In this document: piece by piece, positions 29,775 to 41,960 of the stretch
Layout: the number at the start of each line of letters is the position of its first letter
Numbering within the stretch: the stretch's first letter is position 1
Source of the DNA: Macrocystis pyrifera
Taxonomy: Eukaryota; Sar; Phaeophyceae; Laminariales; Laminariaceae
Assembly: GCA_031763025.1 (NCBI GenBank)
Contig: JASSKH010000010.1
Coordinates: 12,231,427-12,295,426 of the forward strand
Direction: 5' to 3'
Length of the DNA: 64,000 nt
Program-made: the position numbers and the translations under genes
Notes under the pieces: model-generated
What the model was told of the DNA's origin: nothing
The model's database searches: none
The model's input: the letters and a program-made list of their open reading frames with translations, nothing else

Positions 29775-30290
29775 AGAGAGCAATTTCCCGTGGTGGCCGG
29801 TTCCCGCGAGAATTTTTCCCGTGGTGACCGCTTCCCCGCGAGAATTTTTACCGTGGTGGCCGGTTCCCGTACAAACAAACCTGTGATTTCCCGTGGTGGC
29901 TAGTTTCCGCGGGAACGGTTCCCGTGGAGACCAGTTCCGGCACAAAAGAAACGGTGAATTCCCGAGGTGGCTAAATCCCGCAGGATTTTTTCCAAATCAT
30001 ACCCGAGAAAGGCCCTGTGTTGTTGTCATTTTTAGTGCGGGACGTGTTTGTGCGGGAACGGGATACTACAATTTGTGCGCGATGCATTTGTACGGGAACG
30101 GGATCTATACTTTTCGGTGACGCGGGAGCGGGATCTTAGAATTGGCACGGGACGCGTTGTTGGTGAGGGTACAGGATTTAACATTTATCACGAGGCCACG
30201 GGATTATACCGAAATGCCGCACACAACCGCGAGAAAAATCCCCCGGGAAAAATCCCGAGGAACGCCCTGGCAAATAGCATTCCCCAAAGT
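29775..30290. repeat. CGGGAA-word array (type a), copy 1 second block
   Basis: TTCCCGTGGTGGCCGG, GCGGGAACGGGAT and GCGGGAGCGGGAT words recur with 20-40-base spacing. Its layout parallels 27570-28180 in part (GGGACGTGTTTGTGCGGGAA). Confidence 0.75.
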
Positions 30291-30315
30291 ATATACGTAC
30301 GTATGATTCAAAGCG

Positions 30316-32127
30316 CTTCGCTCCGCGGGCGGCATACGCCGCCCGCTACGCTCGCTCAGGAAGGAAATATACATTAAAGCATGCGAAGCGGACAGAGGTC
30401 CATGATTGAATACACTAGTTGCAAACTGGCGACTTGACAATGCCAAGAGTCCCGCCGCCATGCTTCAGGAAAAAACAGCTCGGACGCCACATACATACGC
30501 TTCGCGTCGTCCGCTTGCTACGCTCACTAGGAAGAAGAAGGGAACGGAACAGACGGCCCGAACAATTAGGCGCAAACAGGCGATTTGCAAACGCAAGAGC
30601 TTCATGCTCCACCCAGGAAAACAACCCGAATGCCGCATGCCGTACGTACGTACATATCCCAGGTAGGGTATGTTATGATACTGCTTTGTATGAGGTTGAA
30701 AGCCCGGTAACTACCTGGGTTCAGTCACTGGGATCGTATTTGTAGTACTTGGAAGGCGTATCTTAGATGGAAAACCAGGGGTTTTCCAGAGGCGCACGAG
30801 CTTGGTCTCAGTCTCCGCGTGCACGAAAGGAATAAAACTGCTCTTCTTCTATAGCTAAGCAAACAACACATGTGAGTACCAACGTTTACCGACTTGAAAG
30901 GCAGACCTGTCCAGGGATACAAAGTGTCCCGCAAGCTCGATCTTAACAGGTACTTATTTTCTTCTTTTGATATGCTGTATGTACATGGTATATCTGTACG
31001 AAAGAGAAAGCACGGTACGGCACAGCAGCAGCACCGCAAAAACAATGAAAATGAAACCGAATTTCCGGAAAGAAAAAAAAAAGCGTTCCCTCTCATGCCA
31101 TAAATTTTCTGCCTGATTAGAACACCTTGCACCGGTCAAAAAAGAAACAAAATCGAACAGCAGAGCTTCTCTCTCAGCCTCGTGCGCCGCCCTCCCCTCT
31201 CGCGATCACCTCACCACCGATCAGGCCCGGGTAAAGCTAAATTCCGGAAAGAAAAAACCCCACCGTCCCCTCTCATGTAATAATTTTCTGCCTGATTGGA
31301 ACACCTTGCACCGGTCAAAAAAGAAAATGAAACGAACAGCAGAACTTCTCTCTTAGCCTCGTGCGCCGCCCACCCCTCTCGCGACCACCTCGCCACCGAT
31401 CCGGTCCGGTTAAAGCTTTCCTCCCTCTCTGTCACAGTGAGCCCCGTCGCCCGCCCCGCGTGAAGCCCGGTGCCCACCGTGACCCTCGTTTGCCAGCTCG
31501 ACAGTGTCGGTGCTCATACTGCGTAGCTCTCTCTGTGATCTTCAGCTAGGTCGCAAAATAAGCAAGGCTTGAATATTATCTTGCAATCCCGAACGACCCT
31601 TAATAGATCCGTACATACTCAATCTAATCCTTCAGATGGAGGCCAGAGAAAGCCCATTCATGCTTGCCTCGTGGCTCGAAGCACATGCGACGCCTAGCGA
31701 CGAAAACGGCGAGCGCGCTCCTTGCAACCCCCCCTCTACTCGCCAGCATCCGCTGACACCCGCGACGGCGCCGGGCTCGCCCGCGGTGCCGGGGTCCGAG
31801 TATACGCACGCACACGAAACGAATGAAGAAAAAGGGAAAAAATAACTGAAATTGCACAAAAAAAATCAACGAGTCGGTGAAAAAAAGCGAAAGAGAGCCT
31901 GCCAAACCGCTGAAAAAACAAAATCGACTTTATATTTTTCCGAGATATTTTTTTTTCGTTTTCCCGGGAAAAAAAATGTGGCACGATAAGCAAGCACGCA
32001 AAGAAACCCAAAGAGCGCGAAGAAAGCGAAGATCATAGAAGCGACAAAAAATCGTGGTCGACTCGCTGAGCGCGAGGCAGGTGCTTGTATTCAAGTAAAA
32101 AAAAGGATAAAACGTAAATTATGTTCA
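30316..32127. other. 1.8-kb block present only in copy 1
   Basis: Copy 2 joins the flanks directly near 53416. The block opens with a perfect hairpin (GCGGGCGGC ATAC GCCGCCCGC, about 30337-30358). It holds the dispersed repeat at 30670 and a 180-bp tandem duplication (31061-31420). It also has a small open frame of 69 codons (31636-31845) that starts right after a CCTTCAG acceptor-like site. No clear target duplication is seen, so insertion in copy 1 and deletion in copy 2 are both possible. Confidence 0.6.
31061..31420 (+). repeat. 180-bp tandem duplication
   Basis: Two units starting ATTTCCGGAAAG (31061) and ATTCCGGAAAG (31241). Both run through CACCTTGCACCGGTCAAAAA and CTCGTGCGCCGCCC to GGTAAAGCT or GTTAAAGCT, with several differences. 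Confidence 0.85.
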
Positions 32128-35100
32128 AGTACACGCGGCAAGACCATGAGACGCCGTACAAGTGAAAACAAAACTGGAACTACACCAGAAAAACGCACAC
32201 ACAGATATTTCTAGGCCAATCACAAATCACCTTTTCGGGGTTCCACCGCACATGAAACCGTGCTACGATCTGAAGATCTGAATAAAGTTTACGGCAGTAT
32301 TTGACTTTAGACGATTGTCCCAGGACGTTTGCATGCCCTCGTTGACTTGGTTGCTCTTGTTGACTTGCTTGCAACACAGCAGTGCGGACCCCCTTCACTC
32401 GTACTACTTCTAGTACTTTATCTGGTATGCTTACTGACTGGGGGTTCGAAAACACGGCAAAGGCTAGCAGGCGGTATACGAAGCTTTTTGGGGGGAGATC
32501 CGTGCTTGGCAAGCGTTGTATGTGCATTGGGAATGGGGAAGGGAGGGGGTGTACTCATGCTATACGTGGCCGCCGGGGGGGACATACCGAATTTCCTCCA
32601 AAAAACAATCCTCGAGCTTTACGTACCGTACCTGGTATTTTTTAAACGTAATTACCGCTACCCGGAATACGCATCCTTGGTACGTACTCGTAGTGTAGCT
32701 TCGAATGTAGTCGTAGAGAGAGTAATTCAGCTCTGGCCAAGATGCGCAGTAGTATAGCAAGCATGGTTACTTTCAAGTAAAGCTTTGACCATGGCGGCAC
32801 CACACCTAGAGGACCTCTGCAGAATTGCATCCAACAGAAAAATATTCTTGGCGATTGTTGCTTCACGCTGCCCGTTCACAGACCAGAACAACCGCAGCAT
32901 AGTACCGGTGTCCCAAATGCCGCGGATCATTGCAAAGCCTAAGTGCAGCAGTACATAAACTGTAAGTGTGAGATTCTGGTTTTGGCGCTGCCCTAAAACT
33001 CCTTGATTTGAGTCAACCGCGATGCCACAGCAGTTGCGTACTATGATCGTTCATGATGACAGTTTCCAACGAAACATCTCTGTCCCAACGTGTGCACACG
33101 AGTGCGTCACTTGAACCGCTTTCTTCCTCCATCGTTCGCCGACAAACGATGCCCTCCATCCCACCCAACAGTATGGTCCGCTATTGAGGAGCGGGGACGG
33201 CCCAACGACGGCCACGCCGACTTCGCGTGCAGCAGCACCATCAGCGCCCGCGGCTCCGGTGGGTGCAATCCGCCCGCGTACGAGGCGGTGCCAAACGCTG
33301 GCCTGGTCCAACCTGTGCAACCAGCCACGTCCACCTCCGGGAGAGGGGACGGGTTTACCGTCTGACCGGCTATTGGAGCAGATGCGCCTCGACAACGCCG
33401 AGAGGGCGACGGCCAACCAAGGGACAGCGCCGGTGGGGACGGTCGGTACGGCAGCGGGGGCTGCAACGCGGGGGGAAGCACGCAGGCAAGCGCCCGCTCT
33501 GTGCGATTGGACGGCACCGACCCTGTCCGCCGCACGGAGTGGGATAGAGACGGGCAGGATGGCTCTCAATGAGGTGCGGTGGATGCAGTGCAGACGCTTT
33601 TTCAACGTTGAACCATTATATATCGTGTTTGCTGTTGGCTGAGGTCCGTGGTGTTGCGACACCCACGCGCTGTACAACAGTGCCTCAATTTACCTATCTT
33701 GTCCTACAGCAGAAACGACATGTACCATGCTCGTACAATGGTCGGACCGCAGCGTTTCAAGTTCCATCCGTACGCTCTACAGTAGTGCACGTGACAGGGA
33801 GAAATATGGGGAGAGAAATACCCTCCTCCCGAGATTTTTGTGTTTTTTTGCACCCCCTCGCCGCGACATTTTTGACCGCCTCACGGCTACCGATGCATGA
33901 TTATCTTTATTATCCTCTGCAATCGCTGCAAGTAGTGCGTGCAGAAGGCCACACCACTTCACCTACTTCTGCCGCCCCCAGAAACGTACTGCTGTGTGTT
34001 GACTGCGCGAAGAGCACGTGAGTCATGCTGCCCGTTATTTTTGTTTCTTTTGCTTTGCGAGCTTGCGGCATACCTGGTATATAATAGTGGTGCAGCATCC
34101 TTGGTACTTAGTGCATGCAGCCTTTAACATAATCGTAGCGACAAATAATCTAGCTCCAGCTATTACAGTAAGAGGTTGAGGAGCAGGCTTGGAGTGTGCG
34201 GCACCGGGCCTAGATGTTCTGTGCAGAATTGCATGCAATGCATACTTTGTTGGAGATTACACGCTGTCTGGTCCCGGGGCAGAATAACCGCAGATGACTC
34301 TCATCAGTGTCGCGAAGCCGTGGATCAAAATACCCCACTCTGCGAGCGAATCCTGCAGTACATTACATCGGTCGTGAGATTATGATATTGGCTCTGCAGA
34401 AAACTCCTTGAGCCAACCGTGATTCCGTACGTAGCTATCTATACCAATAACAACAGCAGCATGGTCCCAACGGCGCAAAATATCCCGAAACGTCCGAGCG
34501 CCTGCGACACTTGAACTAGTTCCCTCCATCATTGGCGACCGTCCGTGCCCTTAATCAACCATTGTATCTCACTCCAGCCATCGGTGGGGTCTCTACGTTC
34601 AGCTGGTCCGAGGGGGGTTTCGAGCGGTGGCGAAGCAGCCACGGGCACGCCGACCGACAGACCGCTTGCTAGGGAATCACCGTCACACCGCTTTGAGGAG
34701 TACCGATTGCGAAAGGTGCTTCACGTTGAGGTGCGGTGGGAGGCTTCGGGCAGAAAAACGTGCAGCATGCGTTACGCTTGGTTGGAGGTCTGTCAGTAGT
34801 ATCATAACGTTGCGACACCCCCTCGCCTTATTGGTAGTTGAACCCACCCGTCTTCACCCAGGAGCCCTACATGCCATAGCCGGGCCGCAGCGTTTAGCGC
34901 TTGTGATATAGTTACCTCTATTAAATTAATACCACACTCCATACTGATGGCGACAAGCTTTGGCCGTGCGCTTGTGGTGTAGAGTGGAGGGGTGAAAAGC
35001 GTAGCAATCCGACAGCGCGATAGAGACGAACGGAGGCGTTCCATGCCATGTCGAGTCAGCCACTGTTCTGGTCCGTCGTATAGCTGGCGTGGTGCTGTCA

Positions 35101-35446
35101 ACAAGAACCGCTTAGCTATCGCGAAACGCCAGAGAAACGCACATCGCGGGCCCCGTAGCACAACGGCGCACTGTCTCTGGTGGTGAGGAAGCATTCAACA
35201 ACAATAGCCGTCTCTAAACGACCGACCCATCACTCTACTGCAATAGGTTGCTATATTTCTGGGCTACTGATCGGTCTCACTTGTCCGGCACCCCAAGTGC
35301 TTCAGAAAGCACTACAGTACAGCCCTATATACCGTCTGGGACGAAACACGCTACGAATTGAGCAACACAGACATTTTATAGGTCCATTCCACCCCACCCC
35401 GTCTCCCTACGTTTGCCGCCGTCCGCACGTTTGCATATGTCCGCAG
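32128..35446 (+). other. Duplicated stretch of unknown nature with an old internal duplication
   Basis: Two diverged units follow one another (about 32640-33800 and 34070-34930). A run of open frames covers 33051-33677, including a + frame (33184-33642; longer in copy 2, 54294-54953, 219 codons) rich in Ala, Pro and Arg. None matches a domain I know. A possible small exon ending AGCAC|GTGAGT lies at about 33985-34018. It could be a non-autonomous element or decayed gene sequence. Confidence 0.4.
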
Positions 35447-35584
35447 ATGGTTTACCCTCAACCGACAGACACGGTAATAGTTCGGTCCCGGGGTCAAATA
35501 CGCCGCACGATCGTCTTCGAGCGCTGCTTGGGCTTGACTGAGCAGCGCGAGAGCGAGCAGCCGCGGCAGCAGTCACCTGGTCGG
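35447..35584 (+). CDS. Candidate internal exon of 46 codons, unknown gene
   Basis: Bounded by TCCGCAG and GTGAGT, phase 0 at both ends, open throughout (MVYPQPTDTVIVRSRGQIRR ..., ending QQSPGR). It is the same length in copy 2 (56756-56893) with no difference seen. Splice signals and conservation support it. No family was recognised. It may belong to the UBX gene that ends at 44111. Confidence 0.4.
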
Positions 35585-35811
35585 GTGAGTGGATGAGACC
35601 AACGCACAGAAAGGGGGGATTCTACAATCCCATGATGTTTCGTTCATATCAAAAGTAGTGCCTGTCTTGCACGATGAAGAGCGTCGAACCACACACCGGC
35701 AAAGAACGATTGCACCAAGTGCGGGAGAAACAATCAGTATTGGTGAGGATTTCCCGCCGCTCATGTGAGCCATTTCTCGAGATGAACGCGACCCCCCCCC
35801 CATGAAAGTTC

Positions 35812-36300
35812 AGATCGTGATAACGAAGTTTACGGTGCGACGGTCTAGCGGTTGTGCCGCTGTGTATAGGATTTGAAACTGGCAGGTTGACAACTGGAAA
35901 CGTGGCAAACGCCCATCATCGAGGAGAAGTACGTAGCCTGTAGTCGACCTCCTGTTATCCGGGTTTGCTGCGAACGAAACATCGGTGTGCCCGTGCATGG
36001 TGAACTGTCCCTTCCTGTAGATGATGGCCGGATCCGGCGAGCCTTTGAGGTATCGAAGTAGGTGTTTGGCAGCGGCAATGTGTACCATCGCTGGCGTGCT
36101 GTATCTTCTGGTTAGTTGGTTGACCGAATAGCATATGTCGTGAAGTGTGACCTGTGCAAGGAAATTTACCGATCCCACGATGTGAGATATGTAGCGCGAT
36201 GAGCACGAAAGGAGAATTCGCATGCCATGCCGACCCACTCGCCAATTCAGCTGAAGGTGCTTGTCTCGTACGCTAAATAGGGGCGGTTCATAGGCCGAGA
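35812..36300 (-). mobile_element. Ty1/copia retrotransposon relic (RT end / RNase H part), copy 1
   Basis: Fossil fragment on the minus strand. It shows copia-type signatures DICYSVNQL, AAKHLLRYLKG and ANPDNRRSTTGY, from the reverse transcriptase-RNase H junction and the start of RNase H. The rest of the polyprotein and both LTRs are absent here, so it is broken and only a piece. It is older than the segmental duplication, since copy 2 has it at 57117-57605. Confidence 0.88.
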
Positions 36301-36530
36301 ACAAGCCCCGCTCGGGGAGTGCAGGCGGGGGAGAGAGTCGATGTCTGTTTTAGTTCCAGCGTACGCTCGAGCCGCTTTTGACCACGAAGGATGCCTTCCC
36401 CCCCCCCCCTTGTCCCTGTGTTACGACATTACCGGCTTTAATTCCGCGTCCCTACTCGCCCTATATGTATATATTTCTCCCTCCGATTTTGCGATGGACA
36501 GGCCACACGCTCTACCAGAACCGCGCCGCT

Positions 36531-37142
36531 CCCGAGCGTAGCTGCTCGACACTTTTCTTCTGTTCAGCCCAGGAAGAAGTATTCGCCGAATCCGGGATCA
36601 GCTCCAACCACCGCCGCCGCGCACGTGTGGCAGGAGTCGCCGGTATCGGGGCCGAGGCCGGGGTTGTCGCCGACCGCACACAAGGAAGGGGCGGTGGCGA
36701 GAAAGGCGGCGGCAAGAAAGGCAGATGCGGCGTTCCCGAACGTAGCTGCTCGACACTATCCTTCCGTTCAGCCCAGGAAGAGGTACTCGCCGAAGCTGGG
36801 ACCGGCTCCACTCGCCGCCGCCTCGCACGCGCGGCAAGAGTCGGCTGTATCGGGACCGAGGCCGGGGTTAGCACCGACCCCAGACAAGGAAGGGGCGGTG
36901 GCGAGAAAGGCGGCGGCAAGAAAGGCGAATGCGGCGTTCCCGAGCGTTGCTGCTCGACGCTATCCTTCCGTTCAGCCCAGGAAGAGGTACTCGCCGAATC
37001 TGGGACCAGCTCCACTCGCCGCCGCCGCGCACGCGCGGCAAGAGTCGACTGTATCGGGACCGAGGCCGGGGTTAGCACCGACCCCAGACAAGGAAAGGGT
37101 GTCTGCGAGAAGGGCGGCGATACGGAAGACGGAGGCGGCGTT
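36531..37142 (+). repeat. Three 204-bp tandem units (68 codons each)
   Basis: Units begin at 36531, 36735 and 36939 (CCCGAGCGTAGCTGCTCGAC and variants), with a degenerate start of a fourth at 37143. The period is a multiple of three, so all frames remain open on both strands. Confidence 0.9.
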
Positions 37143-37568
37143 CCCGAAACCGTCGCCTTATAGGTGCAGGACCAATTTCCGAACGACGGAGGAACGGGAC
37201 GAGGACGTGGCAATGTGGAAGGCGAAGCGCATGTCGCACGCGGTGGAGTTGTGGGAGGCCGCGGCGGGGGCAAGGGCGAAGGCGAAAGCGAGGAGGGCGG
37301 CGGCGGCGGCAAGGGAAGCGGAAGGGACCGCGGCAAGGAAGGCGGAAGTGGCGACCACCCCCCCAGCGGACTCGTTACACGGGCCCGGCGAAGCGGCCAC
37401 ACCCCCGGCGGTGCCGCAGAGGGCGCAGAACGGAGAGGCGGCCATGGCGGTGGCGCAAGGGGCGGCGGCGGGAATGCAGGCGGCAGCGGTGCCCGCGTTT
37501 TTGGCCTCGCTTCCTGTAGCGCCGCCACTTACCGGTAGCGGTTTCGGCATCGGTGCGGCGCCCACCCA
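36541..37568 (+). CDS. Candidate long Ala/Arg-rich exon over the 204-bp repeats, unknown
   Basis: The + frame containing SGPRPGLAPTPDKEGAVARK repeats, then RTTEERDEDVAMWKAKRMSH and a long Ala-rich tail, ends at CCACCCA|GTGAGT, a strong donor. Between copies 1 and 2 this frame has about three silent and three changed codons. The two rival frames (a + frame of about 261-311 codons and a minus frame of 338) have nearly all changes non-silent. This favours the + frame weakly. The acceptor was not found. No domain is known; low-complexity origin remains possible. Confidence 0.4.
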
Positions 37569-39210
37569 GTGAGTTCAGTGTTGTTTAAAGTTACCTCATC
37601 GTACCGATGCTTGGTGAGGTGCGATGCGCGAGAGAAAGCGGCAACCCGTGCCTTTTTCCCTCGGAGTCAGCATTGTTCCTTCTCCTTTCCTCGCCGTCGC
37701 TTTGCGTGCGGTGCCCTCCTGAGAACGGTTGCCCTGAAGCGTTCACCGCGCCGTACGTGGGAGCAGAACGTCGTGAAATATTCCTCAACAGAAGCGCCAA
37801 CGGAACACAGTATACTTCGTATATCGTGAGCAAGCCTGACCCTCCCCCCCTCGCTCTCTCCTCGTCCCCCCCCGACGCGCCCGCAACGTCCCCGACCTCT
37901 GACCGTACAGGGCGCAGCGAGAGAGCTTGGATGCGCGACCGGGGCAGTACGGTTGGGTCGCCCCCAACATCTACCTCTGATGGTTATTGATTTCATTTCT
38001 GGGAGAGGGTGGTTCTTGAAGAAGGTGGTTTTCGAGCGTAGACGATATTCAAGCCGACAAGGGCGGGCTACCTAGCAGATGGCGCTGCGAAATCGTTACG
38101 TGTTTGTCCTATCTGGTTGTATCCCGTGTGTCTACATCGTTGGCCCCGGCTAGAGGTTGATGACCAAGGACGTGATAGTGGTCGCACGGGAGAATATAGC
38201 ATCATAGTAGGCGTTTTCTGTCAGCGAGCCCGGGCTGGGAGGGGTGCCACTTCGAGGCAGATGTTGGACCGTGTTTTTTTACTGTTGCGTGCCATGTGTC
38301 GGCTTCTGTTACAGTAGAGTAGAGATAATTGGCCTGGCACGTGGCGGGATGTCAGCTTCTGGCGTTGGTTTGAGGCGGTGGTTTTTGACGATGAGGAGAG
38401 AAGGTATAAACCCATTTCAACAGCACGCGTTGCAGTTCGGGAGTTGACAAGAGCGCCAAACTAATGTATGATCTGTACCTTTGGGCCCAAGCCATGTCGA
38501 ACAATCAGTTTCTGGTGCTATGTGACTTTACACAGCGCCACTTTGTGACGTACTTGGGAAAGGACCACATTACTTTGCGGCGTACTCATAGTGGGACAGA
38601 AGTTTGGCTTGATACACATTCTGCAGCTGCCGTTATTGATCGCAACACGGTTTACTTGCTGGTGATGTTGCGAAGTGGTCGAGCGCATCGGCAGGACGCG
38701 CGGGATGAGATCGCAAGCGAGGGAGGGGGGTCGAAAACCGCAAAGCAGAGGGATTTATGCGCGCGGGGGGGCGCAGGTCGGCAAGCCAAGGCCAATGGGT
38801 GGGGAGGGAGAGGGGCAAACAAATGCAAGGCTGAGGGGTGCATGAGGGGTCGATATACGAAGGTGGAGAGACGGGGAAGGGTCATGGGGAAGGGGTAGGA
38901 GAGACCAGCTGCATGGCGTATGCTCGATTTTTGGAATATGAACACGCAAGAGATTTGATGCACGACACAATCAACAACAACTTGTTTACGATAGTACCTT
39001 GCGACAAAAGCGCGGTGCTGCATCCACAACTAATAATGTATAGATATTCCGCCGCAACTAGACCGTTGTCAAGACGATATGCGGGAGGAGGCGCTTGTCA
39101 CCGCTCTGCTCGATACCAGCGGTGTTCCGCTGTCGGCGTGGCGTACCTTCCTGCCCGCGTGTTGTTTCGGGCGAGATTCAAGCTACTGTAGGCGAGTATT
39201 CCCAAGGTTA
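37569..39210 (+). other. Duplicated stretch with short unknown open frames
   Basis: Two frames look protein-like. One (about 38334-38461) begins after an AGTAG site and reads WRDVSFWRWFEAVVFDDEE.... The other is 38464-38898 (MYDLYLWAQAMSNNQFLVLC...). Another stretch near 37740-37830 precedes a GTGAGC. I recognise no family, and joins between them are not supported. Confidence 0.35.
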
Positions 39211-39214
39211 TTCG

Positions 39215-39765
39215 CGGACCAGGTCAAACGTCACGCGTCAGGTTAGGTCGGGTCAGGACGGGACGGGTCGGCTGACCCGACTCGACCCGCGAACAGTTTG
39301 AGATGTCTTAACCTGACCCCTGAGCCGCCCCGACACGCGAACATTTTAAGATGGCTTGGTCTGACCCGACCCGGCCGCGAAACTATGGAAACCTCCCGAC
39401 CCGACTCAACCCGTGATGTTCGAAAATCTCCTGACCCGACCCGACCCGACCCGACCCATGAGTTTTTCATCACCTCCTGGCCCCACCCGACCGGTAAGAT
39501 AAAAAACACTCTTGCCCCGACCCGACCGGACTCGTGAGATTCGAAAATCTTTTGACCTGACCCGTCCCACCCGTGAGCTTTGAAAACCTCTTGACCCCAC
39601 CCCACCCAACCCGACCCAACCCGCGTTATTTCGAACCTTTTGACCTGACCCGAACCGACCCGTGAGATTTTGAACACCTCCTGATCCGACCCGACCCCGA
39701 CCCGATTCGTTCAATTTTGAACACATCCTGACGATCGAGTCATGACCCGCGAACAGCCCTGAATG
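39215..39765. repeat. GACCCG-word array (type b), copy 1
   Basis: About ten degenerate units of 50-60 bases, each a run of ACCCGACCCG words followed by GTGAGATTTTGAAAACCTCC-like spacer. The minus strand is a series of GGGTC runs with G-quadruplex potential. The copy 2 array is 60510-61055. Confidence 0.85.
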
Positions 39766-40056
39766 TTTTGCAAGCTCGGGCTGCACCAACGCCAATTTTT
39801 CGTATTTTCAGCGTTGACTCTCGATTTCCCCCCGTCGGCAATGTTACACGTCCACGAAAGACTCTACCAGTATACGGCCCTGGACGCCAATACAAGGACG
39901 GTTTAGACATTCTTATCAAAGCCAAACGGTCCTTACATTTCCGTCCAGTATGCATTAATTACAGTATCACCCAGATATATCTACCGGCGACCAAGCCCGT
40001 GCGCTACGAGTTACGACACCTCACCGCATCAACATACCTGGTATACGTGACGACGG

Positions 40057-40340
40057 CGTCCCCGGTGGCTTGGGGGGTGGTCCGCGTGCCTACAGTCCTA
40101 CAGTGCTAAAATCGTTTTCGCAGGTTCGAGTCTCACCGAGTGCACTACTCTGGTAGGGAATTTTTCTTGCAATTACGAATTGATTAGCGGATAGCGCGAG
40201 AGCGTGAGTGAACAACATAACCGATGAAAATCGACCAGCAGTGAGTGGAATGCTAAACCCTGTATGCGCGATAAAAATGGAAGCGCGTATCGGGGGGAGA
40301 AGGGACGACATCTGTGACCACGGTGTGTCCAGAAGCTGGA
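40057..40340 (+). repeat. tRNA-like SINE, same family as 21141
   Basis: A-box-like TGGCTTGGGGGG (40066-40077), B box GGTTCGAGTCTC (40123-40134). Then a tail shared with 21141-21430: GAGAGCGTGAGT, GATGAAAATCGAC, GGGACGACATCTGTGACCAC. It is the paralogue of 61373-61665. Confidence 0.65.
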
Positions 40341-40729
40341 AATAATGATAAAAAAACGAAAAAAAAAAAAACACGTGCTGTTGTTGCGGTACTTGTTGTG
40401 CGGCGGGGCATTCAGTTTTTATTGATCTTGTTTAATCAAAACACCCTTTTCGCGGAATTCTTGCCATTCAAGCACACACACGGCAGGAGGGGGGGGGGGG
40501 GGGGTGCGGTTTGGCGCAGACGATCACTTGTCTCTGTCTGTGCCAGAACACCCCTGCTCATAGCCGTACCGTCGGTTCTAACGCGTCGCCGGTTGCCTTT
40601 TGGGGGAGTAACGTCTGACCGGTGCTACTCTGTAGAGGCTACGGGCTACGGTAACCATGATACTAAGCTGCAAGTAGATGTGTAGGTTGAGAAAAAAAAA
40701 GTCAAGGCTTATCACGGTATTTTGGCGGG

Positions 40730-41155
40730 ACGGAAACAGCGAGACGGGACGGGACGGGACAGCAACACCGTCGTTAAAATGTGGTCGCGTCGTCCCCTCC
40801 TGTCCCGTCCCACCGAAAAATTCCCTGACCGTCGTCACTTACCGTCCCGTCCCGTCCAAATAACCTATGCCGTTGCAAATTACCGTCCCGTCCCGCCGAT
40901 AAATCTCTCCCGTTGGAAACTACCGTCCCGTCCCGTCGTGACACCGTAAATGTACCGTTCCGTCCCGCCAATAAAGTATTTCCCGTTGGAAACTACTGTC
41001 CCGTCCCGTCGCGACACCGTAAATTTACAGTCCCGCCCAGTCATTAAAATAAACTGCATCGTTGTAACGTACACTCCCCTCCCGCCGACACGATTTACCT
41101 CTCCCCATCCAAGATACACTGGTGGTCGTCTGGTCCCGTCCATTTCCACCACGAA
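40730..41155. repeat. GTCCCG-word array (type c), copy 1
   Basis: Alternating units of about 41 and 32 bases built on ACCGTCCCGTCCCG plus an AT-rich spacer (GCCGATAAATCTCTCCCGTT and CGTGACACCGTAAATG). The copy 2 array is 62050-62475. Confidence 0.85.
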
Positions 41156-41624
41156 ATTACGAAATGACGAAATTTCGAGTTCTACAAAGAAATTAGATTT
41201 GCTTGATAGTTTGTTTAGCAGAGGCTGTGCTGGTGTTGATGTATTGATATATTTAACCGAAAGTACAAACTACGAAGCACGATTTTTTTTCAAAATTTAC
41301 TACCAGTACCAAGTAAGGGTCGATCTTAACAAGGACTGTTTTTCAGTTGTTATTTCAGTATTTTCCCGAAATTTCGGTGTTTTTTTCTTCTCAACGGGCG
41401 GGGTCGTGCCAGCAGCAGCGACACTAGCATCACCACCGCCGCCGCCACCACCTCCACCACCCACCACCTCCATCTCCACAACCACCAGCAACACAGCGCA
41501 AGCACAACCATGAGAACAGCCACCAGCTGGCACCACAACAACAGTGCTTGGGCCAGGGGTGGGAAGGAATCAGAAGAGGTCGCCCTTGTGACAACAATTC
41601 TGACTACCAGATTTGCGGCGGTTC

Positions 41625-41960
41625 CGTCGTGGTGGCAGTGGTAGCAGTGGTGGTAGTGGTGTAGTTGTAGTCGTACTATCTATTAATAGTAGTAGGGGTC
41701 AAAGTAGTAGCGGTGGTGGTAGTAGCAGTAGCCGTAGTATTAATAGTACTACTACGGGGGACCATAGTAAATAGGACCTACGGTACACACAAAAAACCTA
41801 TATATTTCCCTATTTTTACTAACAATATTTGGTTCTATTTAATATAGTCCTCCGTAGTAGTGGTAGTAGTAGTAGTAGCAATGGTAGCAAGTAGAAATAG
41901 TAGTAGTACTACTAGTAGTAGTGGTATAGTAGTAGCAGCAGCAGCACGTAGTAGCCGTAC
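41625..41960 (+). repeat. GTA/AGT trinucleotide array interrupted by a MITE
   Basis: Long stretches of GTGGTAGTAGTAGTA-type sequence on both sides of the palindromic MITE at 41752. Repeat counts differ from copy 2 (62950-63300), as expected for a microsatellite. Confidence 0.8.
41752..41857. mobile_element. Stowaway-like palindromic MITE, copy 1
   Basis: 106 bases, CTACGGGGGACCATAGTAAA / ATATAGTCCTCCGTAG, TA on both sides. Present at the same place in copy 2 (63082), so it predates the duplication. Confidence 0.82.

Noticed and set aside
27570-30290. CRISPR-like array
   Set aside because: Short CGGGAA words recur with irregular spacing, there is no constant repeat-spacer unit, and the DNA is eukaryotic.
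30316-32127. Helitron insertion in copy 1
   Set aside because: The block begins with TC and has a GC hairpin, but the hairpin is at the wrong end and there is no CTRR end at the right junction.
36512-37528. 338-codon minus frame over the 204-bp repeats
   Set aside because: Differences from copy 2 are almost all non-silent in this frame, and a shadow of the + frame is more likely.
39243-39795. Minus frames rich in RVGSG
   Set aside because: They come from the ACCCG-word array; repetition of DNA words explains the protein pattern.
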